Positions 9,039 through 17,248 of a stretch of DNA of 64,000 bases are shown here, piece by piece; positions within the stretch are counted from its first letter, which is position 1, and every line of letters begins with the position of its first letter. Below the pieces are notes generated by a model that searched no databases, had not been told where the DNA came from, and saw only the letters and a list, made by a program, of their open reading frames with translations. Location of the stretch: contig NZ_RHHV01000012.1 of the NCBI RefSeq assembly GCF_003710905.1, forward strand, positions 124,001 through 188,000. Reading direction: 5' to 3'. The stretch comes from Brevibacillus parabrevis. GTDB lineage: Bacteria; Bacillota; Bacilli; Brevibacillales; Brevibacillaceae. The position numbers and the translations under genes were made by a program.

Positions 9039-9385
9039 CTCCTAGCGAATTCTTTTGAAACCGCAAGCATATGAATGATTCAGGGAGATCCTTTCGTCTC
9101 CCTGCGCTATATTGCAGATATTCGTTATTTTTGCGCAAATTCATCTGCTTTTTCATCAAGACTTTTGAGGGCGCCTGTTGTATAATAAAGGTGTCAAGGA
9201 TGGCTTTTTTTCGGAAAAACAAAAAGTAGGTGATCCGCCTTCATTACCCAAATCGATTTTCGATTCGCGGGGCAAGGCCAGGTTCTACAGCGTTCCTTCG
9301 TTGACACTTAGCGTATCTCCTCTACATTTGGACACAGTTTGGTCGTAATCGGCCCACGGAAACCAAAAGAATTGAGGAGATATTT
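9039..9385 (+). other. Intergenic region with a possible promoter and long leader
   Basis: A perfect TATAAT occurs at 9181-9186 but without a good -35 at the usual distance. Downstream there are about 190 bases before the next start codon, including a small AATCGA/TCGATT hairpin near 9252-9266. I see no ORF, terminator or known RNA motif here. Confidence 0.4.
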
Positions 9386-9982
9386 ATGGCACAGCGTTTA
9401 GCAACCAACTACGCCAAGGCCTATTTTACGGTGAATGAAGAGGAGCTGAACCAATTCGTCTCGCTCTTCACCAATGAACACATTTCAGTCGATGTCAAAG
9501 TATGCGACAACGGCGACCGCGACGTGATTCTGACTGACCATAACGGCGAAATTCAACTGAGTTTTTGCCGTGCGGGCAACCGCTATTCCTGCGATAGCTC
9601 CTATCTCATTCGGGACAGACAGCTGGCAAACGCGATGCGAAAAGCGATGAAAACGTTTCGGGGCTACGGAATCGTCCACAGAATTTACGAAGGCTTCACC
9701 ATGGTCTACCATTACGACCAAGGTTCTGTTGTAAGCATTCAGGAATTGTCTGGGGATGAGGAGACGTCCATCTTTGAAAATACCTCTCTGAACGCGGCGA
9801 GCGAGCTGGAGTCGTTGTTCCAGCAAGAAGGCAGCGAAAGAGAGATCGAGTCCTTGCGTCAGGAGACGGACCGCTGGCTGGATTTGCGAAATTGGGCAAA
9901 GGGAGCTGCGCCTGAGAAGCTTCCAGCAATCGATGCACGCTTAGTGTCATTGTCGCAGCGGCTGTTTGAATTAGAAGTGTAG
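9386..9982 (+). CDS. Unknown protein, paralogue of the gene at 7709
   Basis: The 198-residue protein starts at an ATG with GAGGAGAT about 5 bases upstream. It has an N-terminal NYAKAYFTVNEEELNQF segment, a basic middle part (LIRDRQLANAMRKAMKTFRGYG, 74-95) and a C-terminal helical part beginning near 131. The stretch from residue 91 matches the gene at 7709 without gaps (see that entry). No known domain, signal or membrane segment is apparent. A terminator follows, so it is its own unit. Function unknown. Confidence 0.75.
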   Translation: MAQRLATNYAKAYFTVNEEELNQFVSLFTNEHISVDVKVCDNGDRDVILTDHNGEIQLSFCRAGNRYSCDSSYLIRDRQLANAMRKAMKTFRGYGIVHRIYEGFTMVYHYDQGSVVSIQELSGDEETSIFENTSLNAASELESLFQQEGSEREIESLRQETDRWLDLRNWAKGAAPEKLPAIDARLVSLSQRLFELEV

Positions 9983-9996
9983 GAACGTTCGACGAA

Positions 9997-10025
9997 AACG
10001 GGTGCCAGATGGTGCCCGTTTTTTT
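9997..10025 (+). terminator. Intrinsic terminator
   Basis: ACGGGTGCC and GGTGCCCGT form a stem with an AGAT loop followed by seven Ts, shortly after the stop at 9982. Confidence 0.85.
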
Positions 10026-10050
10026 CTTGGACTTTTTCTTGAAAAGGGTA

Positions 10051-10080
10051 TTGTCAAAGTAGGCAAATACATGGTATTGT
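10051..10080 (+). promoter_or_regulatory. Candidate promoter of speD
   Basis: TTGTCA and TATTGT are separated by 18 bases. A start near 10087 would give a leader of about 130 nt before speD. Confidence 0.45.
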
Positions 10081-10210
10081 TGTTTTCGTTGGAAACAGGA
10101 TTAGGAACCAGGATTCACTTCAAAGGGTGGATAACAAGAGGGAAACCGCCCCCGTTAGTGAATGACGCAGGTCCTAGCGATGTTTAACATTACACTCGTT
10201 AGGAAGGGGG
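10081..10210 (+). promoter_or_regulatory. Structured 5' leader of speD, possible cis-regulatory RNA
   Basis: Three consecutive pairings fill the leader. TGTTTTC/GGAAACA (10081-10097) is a small hairpin. ATTCACT (10113-10119) pairs with AGTGAAT (10157-10163) and encloses GGGTGG (10125-10130) paired with CCGCCC (10146-10151, one G-U). CCTAGCGA (10173-10180) pairs with TCGTTAGG (10196-10203, one G-U) and its 3' arm runs into the ribosome binding site AGGAAGGGGG. No intrinsic terminator is visible, so translational control would be the likely mode. I do not recognise a known riboswitch class. Confidence 0.45.
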
Positions 10211-10219
10211 AACCGAAAG

Positions 10220-10624
10220 ATGGAATACTCGACTTTCGGAAGACACGTTGCTGTTGACACATGGGGAGTTCAGTTTGACTTGTTGAACGACGCAGAATTT
10301 TTGAAAAAGGAAATGATTGAAGCTGCTGAGGCATGCGGAGCTACGGTGCTTAGCGTGCAAGCAAAGCAGTTTTCTCCTCAGGGTGCTACCGTACTGGTTC
10401 TTCTCTCGGAAAGCCACCTGTCCATTCATACTTATCCTGAGCGCGGTTTTGCTGCTCTGGATTGCTACACTTGTGGCGAGACAGTCGATCCGCAAGTTGC
10501 TATCGACTACTTGGTATCCGTGCTGAAGCCGGAGAAAACCTACGCGAAGAAACTCGTTCGCGGAATTGGTGAACTGCAAGTGATTGAGCCAGAAATCAAA
10601 GTGGCTGAAGTTGTGAGCAAGTAA
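10220..10624 (+). CDS. speD: S-adenosylmethionine decarboxylase proenzyme
   Basis: The 134-residue product is a short prokaryotic (class 1B) SAM decarboxylase: STFGRHVAVDTWG near the N-terminus, the self-cleavage site LSESHLSIHTYPE around residues 63-75 where Glu-Ser cleavage makes the pyruvoyl group, and FAALDCYTCG with the catalytic cysteine. It supplies decarboxylated SAM as aminopropyl donor for spermidine. No spermidine synthase gene lies next to it. The GGAAGGGGG ribosome binding site is 10 bases upstream and partly overlaps a leader hairpin, so expression may be under RNA control. Confidence 0.93.
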   Translation: MEYSTFGRHVAVDTWGVQFDLLNDAEFLKKEMIEAAEACGATVLSVQAKQFSPQGATVLVLLSESHLSIHTYPERGFAALDCYTCGETVDPQVAIDYLVSVLKPEKTYAKKLVRGIGELQVIEPEIKVAEVVSK

Positions 10625-10641
10625 CAAACGGAAGAGTATTC

Positions 10642-10675
10642 AAGAGGTGCGGAACCACATTCCGCACCTCTTTTA
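10642..10675. terminator. Bidirectional terminator after speD
   Basis: AAGAGGTGCGGAA and TTCCGCACCTCTT form a near-perfect long stem followed by Ts; it also lies just after the convergent minus-strand lipoprotein gene. Confidence 0.85.
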
Positions 10676-10693
10676 CGTGAGTGAGCGACATCA

Positions 10694-11302
10694 TTACGGC
10701 TGTTTGACGGTCGCGCCCATATCGTGCAGGAGTCTGGTGAACTCCGTCGAGGTGTTCATCACTTTTTGTCCGGCCGTACCGCCTTCGTGCAAAAGATCGT
10801 TGGTGCGATTGGTGGCTTCCTGGTAAATTTGCGCATTGATCGCGCGTACCCGATCAAATACGGATGGCTCGGATGATACTTGCAGCTGCAAGGCAGGGGA
10901 AACTGCGCGGCAAGCCGAGTGCACCTGTTGCTCAATCACTTCTGCCTGGGGCTGGGCGAGGTTGTCGCGCACTTTGACGCCTATGACGGCGTCGTTGCCG
11001 CTGACGACCACTGTGGCCCGATCTACGCCGGGAACGTCGTCTGCCGCTTTCGTCAGCTGTTCAGCGAGGTTTTGATTGAAGCCGTTTGAGGTGTAGCCTT
11101 TCAGGTAGTTTTGCGCGTTGATTCCTTGTGTATAAGCGTTATGATCGTGCGCGATGCTGGATCGCGTCAGCGGTGTCTTTGAATACGAGCTGCTTTGCGT
11201 CTGCGCTCCTGTGTCGGGACCTGCTTTGGAAGTTGCGCACCCGACCAGCGCTGCTGCAATCAAACATAAGCCTGCTAAATAGCTCGGCCCTTTTTTCCTC
11301 AT
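10694..11302 (-). CDS. YhcN/YlaJ-family sporulation lipoprotein
   Basis: The 202-residue product begins at the ATG at 11302, where AGGAGG lies 9 bases upstream; the longer frame has no start signal. It has a lipoprotein signal peptide with lipobox LVGC, a low-complexity S/T/Q linker and a C-terminal domain with DDVPGVDRATVVVSGNDAVIGVKV, the pattern of the YhcN/YlaJ family of spore membrane/germination-linked lipoproteins. A related protein is encoded at 19903. It is divergent from typA. Family membership is good; involvement in sporulation or germination is inferred from the family. Confidence 0.8.
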   Translation of the reverse strand: MRKKGPSYLAGLCLIAAALVGCATSKAGPDTGAQTQSSSYSKTPLTRSSIAHDHNAYTQGINAQNYLKGYTSNGFNQNLAEQLTKAADDVPGVDRATVVVSGNDAVIGVKVRDNLAQPQAEVIEQQVHSACRAVSPALQLQVSSEPSVFDRVRAINAQIYQEATNRTNDLLHEGGTAGQKVMNTSTEFTRLLHDMGATVKQP

Positions 11303-11438
11303 GGCAGACCACCTCCTGTCTATAGTATGGCGCTTGTGGCACATGCTAATCAGGAAGTGCTTTCCGTCAAAAAATGCCCATTGTGCCGGGTTTCACGACC
11401 TGTTAATATGGAAGGTATGCATAACAGAGGAGGTTCAC

Positions 11439-13280
11439 ATGAAGCGTCTTGACATACGCAACATCGCGATTATTGCCCACGTTGACCACGGGAAAACTAC
11501 TTTGGTTGACAAGCTTTTGATTCAATCGGGCACATTCCGCAGCAATCAGCAGGTAGAGGAGAGAATGATGGACTCCAACGACCTGGAGCGGGAGCGCGGG
11601 ATTACGATCCTGGCGAAAACGACATCCGTGAAATACAATGAGTTCACCATCAACATTTTGGATACCCCGGGCCACGCCGACTTCGGTGGCGAGGTAGAGC
11701 GGATCATGAGCATGGTGGACGGCGTTCTTTTGATTGTTGACGCATTTGAAGGCTGTATGCCACAAACGCGTTTCGTATTGAAAAAAGCGCTCGAAGCAAA
11801 AGTTACCCCAATCGTTGTCGTGAACAAGGTAGACCGCGACAATGCACGCCCTCAAGAAGTCATCAACGAAGTGTACGACCTGTTTATCGATCTGGACGCG
11901 ACGGAAGATCAGCTGGAATTTCCGATCGTTTACGCTTCCGGTCTGCAAGGTATCGCAGGCATGAAGCCAGATAAGCTGGAAGGCGACCTTCGTCCACTCT
12001 TCGACACCATTGTTGAGCATATGCCTGCACCTGATGCCGACGAAGCGGCTCCACTCCAAATGCAAGTAACCATGCTGGATTACAACGACTTTTTGGGTCG
12101 TATCGGGATCGGCCGCATTTACCGCGGAACGATGAACGTAAATGAAATGGTATCTGTTACCACACGCGAAGGCGAAGTGAAAAAAGCGCGGATTCAAAAG
12201 CTGTTTGGCTTCTCCGGCTTGCAGCGCGTGGAACAAAAAACAGCAAGAGCGGGCGATATCGTTGCGATCGCAGGGATTGACGATATCAACGTCGGGGAAA
12301 CGGTGTGCCATGCAGACCATCCAGACGCATTGCCATTGCTGAAAATTGACGAGCCAACGCTGCAAATGACTTTCCTGGTGAACAACAGCCCGTTTGCAGG
12401 TCGCGAAGGCAAGCACGTAACATCCCGCAAGCTGCGTGATCGCCTGATGGCGGAATTGGAGACAGATGTATCTCTTCGTGTCGAGGAAACAGATTCTCCA
12501 GATGCTTTCATCGTATCTGGGCGCGGCGAATTGCATCTGTCCATCCTGGTCGAAAACATGCGTCGCGAAGGCTTCGAGCTGGGCGTATCCAAGCCGGAAG
12601 TTATCGTGCGTATGGTCGATGGACAAAAAATGGAGCCGGCAGAGTTTCTCGTGATCGACGTACCGGAAGAGTACACCGGGCCAGTCATGGAGACGCTTGG
12701 CCAACGCAAGGCTGAGATGGTCAACATGATCAACAACGGCTTCGGTCAAGTTCGCCTGGAATTTATCATTCCATCCCGCGGTTTGATCGGCTACCGGACA
12801 GAGTTCTTGACGATTACTCGCGGCTACGGCATCCTCAACCACTCCTTCGACAGCTATCGTCCGCTGGTGCAAGGCGCGGTAGGTGGACGCCATGCCGGGG
12901 TGCTCATTTCCCATGAGACAGGCACAGCGACCACGTACGGACTGATGTCTGTAGAGGATCGCGGAATCATGTTCATCCAGCCTGGTACGGAAGTATACGA
13001 AGGCATGATCGTGGGCGAGCACAACCGCGACAATGACCTGACTGTGAACGTCTGCAAGGAAAAGCATGCGACAAACGTGCGTTCCGCAACGAAAGACGAG
13101 ACGGTAAAAATGAAGACGCCACGTCTGCTGACGCTCGAAGAAGCTTTGGAATACTTGAATGACGACGAGCTGTGCGAGGTAACTCCGCATTCCGTTCGCC
13201 TGCGCAAAAAGTATCTGAACAAATCGGATCGTGAGCGCTATGAAAAACAAAGACGCTGGGAAGCACAACCGCAAGCCTAA
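11439..13280 (+). CDS. typA: Translational GTPase TypA/BipA
   Basis: The 613-residue product starts MKRLDIRNIAIIAHVDHGKTT, at the ATG at 11439 with GAGGAGG 6 bases upstream. The GTPase motifs are complete: AHVDHGKTTL (G1), RGITI (G2), DTPGHADF (G3) and NKVDRD (G4). Domains then follow the EF-G-like plan, with EYTGPVMETLGQRKAEM in the domain V-like part and the TypA-specific C-terminal domain ending with TPHSVRLRKKYL. It is a ribosome-associated GTPase used in ribosome assembly and stress or cold growth. In Bacillus the homologue (YlaG) lies in the yla group, consistent with the neighbours here. Confidence 0.95.
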   Translation: MKRLDIRNIAIIAHVDHGKTTLVDKLLIQSGTFRSNQQVEERMMDSNDLERERGITILAKTTSVKYNEFTINILDTPGHADFGGEVERIMSMVDGVLLIVDAFEGCMPQTRFVLKKALEAKVTPIVVVNKVDRDNARPQEVINEVYDLFIDLDATEDQLEFPIVYASGLQGIAGMKPDKLEGDLRPLFDTIVEHMPAPDADEAAPLQMQVTMLDYNDFLGRIGIGRIYRGTMNVNEMVSVTTREGEVKKARIQKLFGFSGLQRVEQKTARAGDIVAIAGIDDINVGETVCHADHPDALPLLKIDEPTLQMTFLVNNSPFAGREGKHVTSRKLRDRLMAELETDVSLRVEETDSPDAFIVSGRGELHLSILVENMRREGFELGVSKPEVIVRMVDGQKMEPAEFLVIDVPEEYTGPVMETLGQRKAEMVNMINNGFGQVRLEFIIPSRGLIGYRTEFLTITRGYGILNHSFDSYRPLVQGAVGGRHAGVLISHETGTATTYGLMSVEDRGIMFIQPGTEVYEGMIVGEHNRDNDLTVNVCKEKHATNVRSATKDETVKMKTPRLLTLEEALEYLNDDELCEVTPHSVRLRKKYLNKSDRERYEKQRRWEAQPQA

Positions 13281-13295
13281 GCGTGAATAACAAGA

Positions 13296-13334
13296 AAGCC
13301 GCTTTGCCCTGACCGGGACGAAGCGGCTTTTTTG
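13296..13334. terminator. Bidirectional terminator between typA and the peroxidase gene
   Basis: AAGCCGCTT and AAGCGGCTT form a stem with T run on the plus side; it sits between two convergent genes. Confidence 0.85.
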
Positions 13335-13346
13335 ACTTTGGTTGAT

Positions 13347-13820
13347 CTACAAAAGACTTTCGATGTCGGCTGCAAGCTCTTCCGGTTGCACGCGGGCGCC
13401 GATGCGCTTGGCCACCTGTCCGTCCTTGTCGACGAGAAATTTTGCGAAGTTCCATTCGATATCTTCGCTTTCGCCTTCCGGTGCGTGTGCTTTCAGGTGC
13501 TGGTACAAAGGATGGGTGCCAGGGCCATTGACCTCGAGCTTGGCGAACAGAGGGAAGGTCACGCCGTAGTGACTTTCGCAAAAGGAAGCGATCTCTGCTT
13601 CGCTGCCTGGTTCTTGACCCGCAAACTGGTTGCAAGGAAAGCCGAGCACGGCAAAGCCTTTGTCCTTGTATTTTGTGTACAGTTCCTGAAGTCCTTTGTA
13701 CTGCGGAGTCAAACCGCACTGGCTGGCTGTGTTGACGATCAGAAGCACTTGTCCTTTGTAAGCGGCAAGCGTCGTCTCTTCTCCGGAAATCGTTTGGACG
13801 GCAATATCGTACAAGCTCAT
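13347..13820 (-). CDS. bsaA: Glutathione-peroxidase-family thiol peroxidase
   Basis: The 157-residue product has the full GPx fold signature: NTASQCGLTPQY with the peroxidatic cysteine (cysteine, not selenocysteine), LGFPCNQFAGQEPG with the catalytic glutamine and a likely resolving cysteine, and IEWNFAKFLVD with the catalytic Trp and Asn. It reduces hydroperoxides in the cytoplasm, probably with thioredoxin, since these bacteria use bacillithiol and have no glutathione. The name follows the Bacillus homologue BsaA. It is monocistronic and convergent with typA. Confidence 0.9.
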   Translation of the reverse strand: MSLYDIAVQTISGEETTLAAYKGQVLLIVNTASQCGLTPQYKGLQELYTKYKDKGFAVLGFPCNQFAGQEPGSEAEIASFCESHYGVTFPLFAKLEVNGPGTHPLYQHLKAHAPEGESEDIEWNFAKFLVDKDGQVAKRIGARVQPEELAADIESLL

Positions 13821-13920
13821 TGGATTCCCACCTTTTTGGCATACTTGACTTGTCCATCATAGCATGTTCGCCCAAAAATAGGCAGTAACTGGCGCGTGCC
13901 AAAGTGTGTGCCGATCTATT

Positions 13921-13950
13921 TTGACAAATGAAACGGTTACCTGATAAAGT
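13921..13950 (+). promoter_or_regulatory. Candidate sigma-A promoter upstream of the YlaH-like gene
   Basis: A perfect TTGACA is followed after 18 bases by TAAAGT, about 105 bases upstream of the start at 14057. Confidence 0.5.
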
Positions 13951-14056
13951 AAAAAGGATACATAAAAATGTGGAAACAGAATAAGAGGATGCAAAAGAAA
14001 CAGTCGATTCCCGCATGTGAAACGAGAAATCCTTTTGCGTTACAGGAGAGATCAGG

Positions 14057-14383
14057 ATGGACTGGATACAGCTTGCTTCAACTTACGTACCCGCCAACCC
14101 GGATCAGCTCACGGCGTTTGACAGCTTCCGCCTGTGGGCAGACCATAACCGGGCTTGGATCTTGTTTGTGCAATTGATTATCGTGTACTACCTTGGATTT
14201 GCAACCCGCATTCGCATGCCGATTTTGAAAACATTGCTTTTGTACATTTTGCTGTTCGCAGGTGCGCTTATTTTTGCCATTCTGGATGTCCAACTGCCGG
14301 TGAAGAGCGCGATGCTGGTTGCCATTGCGATTTTGGTCGTTGTGAAATTGCGCATCAAGCCGGAGCAAACAGAGCGAAAGTGA
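14057..14383 (+). CDS. YlaH-like small membrane protein
   Basis: The 108-residue protein has an N-terminal amphipathic part and three hydrophobic segments (about 36-50, 56-77 and 82-97) with a short basic tail. Size, topology and position near typA match YlaH of the Bacillus yla group, which has no established function. AGGAGA lies about 6 bases before the ATG. The next gene starts 10 bases after its stop and is likely cotranscribed. Confidence 0.65.
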   Translation: MDWIQLASTYVPANPDQLTAFDSFRLWADHNRAWILFVQLIIVYYLGFATRIRMPILKTLLLYILLFAGALIFAILDVQLPVKSAMLVAIAILVVVKLRIKPEQTERK

Positions 14384-14392
14384 GGATTTCTC

Positions 14393-14665
14393 ATGAAGCG
14401 TGAAGATGCCCTTTTTAACTGGCTGCAAATTCAGGTTGTGGCAGAAGCCCGCCCCGACGATCGGTCTGCGCTCGACACTGCCGCGTTTTTTGCCCAGCTG
14501 TTGCTGGAGGATCATGCCATCAGCGAGCTTTCGTACCGGGTGGAAAACGGCTGGTATCATTTGTCGGGCAAGCAGGAAGCGGGTGCGGTAGATAACCGCT
14601 ATCCCGCGGAAGCGGTGGAGAGCCTGCTGGCTGCGATTGAAAACGAGCCGAAATTCAACTGTTGA
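14393..14665 (+). CDS. Small unknown cytoplasmic protein
   Basis: The 90-residue acidic protein starts at an ATG 10 bases after the stop of the YlaH-like gene and ends with a cysteine residue. It has a mixed sequence (FNWLQIQVVAEARPDD, HAISELSYRVENGWYHL) that suggests a small alpha/beta domain; no family is recognised. The tight spacing and following terminator indicate a two-gene operon with the membrane protein upstream. Confidence 0.65.
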   Translation: MKREDALFNWLQIQVVAEARPDDRSALDTAAFFAQLLLEDHAISELSYRVENGWYHLSGKQEAGAVDNRYPAEAVESLLAAIENEPKFNC

Positions 14666-14675
14666 TGAGCGAAAC

Positions 14676-14728
14676 AAAAAGACTCCCGAAGCCTTGGGGA
14701 CGAATCCGAGGCTTGCGGGAGTCTTTTT
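14676..14728 (+). terminator. Intrinsic terminator
   Basis: AAAGACTCCCG and CGGGAGTCTTT form a long stem with an inner AAGCCT/AGGCTT pairing and six trailing Ts. Confidence 0.85.
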
Positions 14729-14894
14729 TAATCCAGGTGCGGGTGATTAGCCTCAAAACAAACTGGTTCTGCAAGCGGAAAATGGGCCATTAGGAGTGGT
14801 TTTCTTCCGGATGCAACTTTTGAAAAAAATGCGCCGTCTGTATGGTTGCCCTGGGCACAGAGGGAATGACTGGCAGAATAGAGGGGGAACAACA

Positions 14895-16271
14895 ATGAAA
14901 AAAATCATGACCAGGCCCGTTTTGGCTGTCGTAACAGCGGCGGGACTCATCGGTTGCCTGACACCGCTTCTGGCGGACGCAAGCTCGACAGGAGCAGCCG
15001 AAACATCCAAGGTAGTCATGAATGAGCAAGGACAGAAAGCGACCCGATATCAGCTCAAGGAGCTTGTCCAAAGCGATCCGGCTACGCTGAACACGCTCCT
15101 GAAAACACAGGCAGACCATCTGTACATTATCGTCGATAAAATTAATTTGAACGTAAAGTTGCAATCGTATATGGAAACGAACAAGGCGGAATGGGAGCGG
15201 ATTTATCGCGACTACTACAACGACATCTGGCTGGAAGTGCGCAGCCCGAAAGCGGATGAGCAACTGGTCAGCGTGAGCGCCCAGACGAAAAGCGACAAGG
15301 TGTACATCAAAGGTCTTGTGACACCGGACGTGACCAAGGTGGTTGTGACCAAGCCGAACGGTGATATCATCGAGACGGTGCCGACCAGCGAGCACTCGTT
15401 TACCGTCAGCTTTCCGGCCGTCGGTACGTCCGCCGAGCAGTATGTGACCGTTCAGGCTTTTGCGGGAAGCGTGCTTGCCGACACGGAGAAAGTAAAGCTC
15501 GTAGCGCAAACGGAAGAGGACAAAAACAGGCTGCTCCATATGTTCACGGTTTATGACGCGAAAAAAGCAGAGTGGCAAGTCAAAGGGATTGTCAAGCACG
15601 GGGCCGAGCGGGTTGTCGTCACGTATAACGGCGTGCGAAAAGAGGCCAGCCTGAAAAAGCTGCTCGATAACGTTGACAGCTTCAGTGTGACTTTCGAGAA
15701 TCCGACGACGGATGCCAAGAGCAGCAAGGCTGTGATCGAAGTGTATGAGGCCGGGAAAAAGGTGGACGAGGACTCGATTGCGATTGAGCCGAAAAAGACA
15801 CCGGACAACAATCCGGCAGTAGACTACAGCATTGCGGGCACAGCTGTGCACGACATAAAGAAAAAGCAGATCGAACTGAAAGGTACCGTCAAGGGCTGGG
15901 ACAAAAAGCAAAAGGCGAAGCTTTTCGCGATTAAACCAGACGGCAAGAAAAAAGAGATCAAGCCCAATGACAAGGGCGAGTACACGCTGGAATTGACGTA
16001 CAAAGATCGCTCGTACACGGCCAAAGCGATTCAGCTTGAACTGTATGTAAAAGACAAGCTGGTCAAGCAAGCAGACATCGTCCTGAGCACGAAGGTCATC
16101 GTCGCGCCGCCTGAGCATGATGAGGATGAGAAGAAGCACAAGCATCCGAATGGCAAAGCGTACGGCTTCTGGAAGAAACACGATGGCAAATGGGACGATG
16201 ACGATCGGGACGACGATGACCGCGATCGTGACGAAGATGACGACGATCGTGACAAAAAGAAAGACAAGTAG
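14895..16271 (+). CDS. Secreted multi-domain protein with an extremely acidic Asp/Arg/Lys tail
   Basis: The 458-residue product starts at the ATG at 14895 (GAGGGGGAAC 5 bases upstream) with a signal peptide MKKIMTRPVLAVVTAAGLIG and likely cleavage after LLADA. The mature protein has an N-terminal helical region and then about three beta-rich modules of around 95 residues (VSVSAQTKSDKVYIKG, FTVYDAKKAEWQVKG, GTAVHDIKKKQIELKG), which look like Ig-type repeats. The last 50 residues are H/K-rich and then almost only D, R, E and K (WDDDDRDDDDRDRDEDDDD and onward). I infer a cell-wall or exported cation-binding protein; no family is recognised. Confidence 0.7.
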   Translation: MKKIMTRPVLAVVTAAGLIGCLTPLLADASSTGAAETSKVVMNEQGQKATRYQLKELVQSDPATLNTLLKTQADHLYIIVDKINLNVKLQSYMETNKAEWERIYRDYYNDIWLEVRSPKADEQLVSVSAQTKSDKVYIKGLVTPDVTKVVVTKPNGDIIETVPTSEHSFTVSFPAVGTSAEQYVTVQAFAGSVLADTEKVKLVAQTEEDKNRLLHMFTVYDAKKAEWQVKGIVKHGAERVVVTYNGVRKEASLKKLLDNVDSFSVTFENPTTDAKSSKAVIEVYEAGKKVDEDSIAIEPKKTPDNNPAVDYSIAGTAVHDIKKKQIELKGTVKGWDKKQKAKLFAIKPDGKKKEIKPNDKGEYTLELTYKDRSYTAKAIQLELYVKDKLVKQADIVLSTKVIVAPPEHDEDEKKHKHPNGKAYGFWKKHDGKWDDDDRDDDDRDRDEDDDDRDKKKDK

Positions 16272-16277
16272 CTGCTG

Positions 16278-16613
16278 TTACGGCTGTTTGTAAGTCTGGA
16301 CGTAATCGACCAGTTCGCGGATGTAGTCGCCGAGGATCGGGATCGAGAGAAATTGTGTCAGTAGCGAACCGAGCAGTGCGAGAACGATAGCAGTCCCAAT
16401 CGTCAAACCAAGACCCCGGGCAAGACCTGCGAGGAAATTGATCCAGAGCAGCTTGCGCGGGGCTGTGTAATTTTGGATGACATCAGCAAGCCGGATATCC
16501 TCCAAAAACATGGCGATCTTATCCATGCGCTCGTTCATTTTCCGCACTTCCTGAAGCTCGTGGAGGACTTGATCTATTTTGTGCATGAGCCGATCTGTAG
16601 GCGTAGGAGCCAC
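16278..16613 (-). CDS. DUF5665-like small membrane protein
   Basis: From the GTG at 16613, with AAGGAGG 8 bases upstream, the product has 111 residues; an ATG 30 bases earlier has no ribosome binding site. Residues 8-40 form a charged, probably coiled segment (HKIDQVLHELQEVRKMNERMDKI), then KLLWINFLAGLARGLGLTIG and a hydrophobic stretch (VLALLGSLLTQFLSIPILGDYI). This matches the DUF5665 family common in spore formers, function unknown. It is convergent with the acidic-tail gene, six bases apart, with no clear terminator between them. Confidence 0.65.
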   Translation of the reverse strand: MAPTPTDRLMHKIDQVLHELQEVRKMNERMDKIAMFLEDIRLADVIQNYTAPRKLLWINFLAGLARGLGLTIGTAIVLALLGSLLTQFLSIPILGDYIRELVDYVQTYKQP

Positions 16614-16699
16614 TTGTTTCAACCTCCTTGTTCCTGGAAGCATTGTTTTCTACCAGTTTAGGGAAAAAGCCGACCAGAATCAAGGCGGGGAGGAAAGGT

Positions 16700-16728
16700 T
16701 TGCCTCCGGCTTGCGGGAGGGGTACAAT
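16700..16728 (+). promoter_or_regulatory. Candidate sigma-A promoter
   Basis: TTGCCT and TACAAT separated by 17 bases lie 32 bases upstream of the start at 16761. Confidence 0.45.
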
Positions 16729-16760
16729 AGACGTACAAAAGTATACGAGGAGGCATCCGA

Positions 16761-17216
16761 ATGGCTGAAACCGTATCCCAAACCTTATCGGAAGAACTGT
16801 TCGCGCTCCTGCAAAAAGAGCGCTTTGTGACGTTGGCCACAGTCGATCACGAGACAGGTGCGCCATCCGTCAGTTCCTTGTCCTGGACTTTTGCTGTGAA
16901 CAGCGGACTCATCCGTTTTGCTGTAGACAGCCGCTCCCGCATTCTCGCCAATATCGCCAAAGAACCGCAGGTCGTGCTGCATTTGATCGGGGCAGGCTCT
17001 TCTTTTGCGATCAACGGGCGCGCCGAGCTGAAGGCAGAACGGCTGGAAGGGGTTCCCCTGAAGCTTGCGATGGCGGAGATTGCGATTGACTCTGTCAGAG
17101 ACGTGATGTTTTACGGTTCGCGCATATCCGTAGAGCCTCAGTACGAAAAGACATACGACAAAAATGCCGCAGCGAAGCTGGACAATCAGGTCATGGACGC
17201 CTTGAAAAAAGCGTAG
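16761..17216 (+). CDS. Pyridoxamine 5'-phosphate oxidase-like FMN-binding split-barrel protein
   Basis: The 151-residue protein has the split beta-barrel pattern: LFALLQKERFVTLATVDHETGAPSVS at the N-terminus, then GLIRFAVDSRSRILANIAKEPQVVLHLIG and a FAINGRAEL strand. It is too short and lacks the substrate motifs of true PdxH, so it is a general FMN- or F420/heme-type binding protein of unknown substrate. Its position in a yla-like neighbourhood is compatible with YlaL, but I do not assign that name. AGGAGG precedes the ATG by about 8 bases. Confidence 0.75.
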   Translation: MAETVSQTLSEELFALLQKERFVTLATVDHETGAPSVSSLSWTFAVNSGLIRFAVDSRSRILANIAKEPQVVLHLIGAGSSFAINGRAELKAERLEGVPLKLAMAEIAIDSVRDVMFYGSRISVEPQYEKTYDKNAAAKLDNQVMDALKKA

Positions 17217-17248
17217 GCGCGGTTGTCACACTCTTGTGGAAAATCTTG

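Noticed and set aside
11403..13274. A 623-codon minus-strand open frame opposite typA
   Set aside because: It is antisense to a complete, strongly conserved GTPase gene, has no ribosome binding site or recognisable domain, and arises from codon bias of the plus strand.
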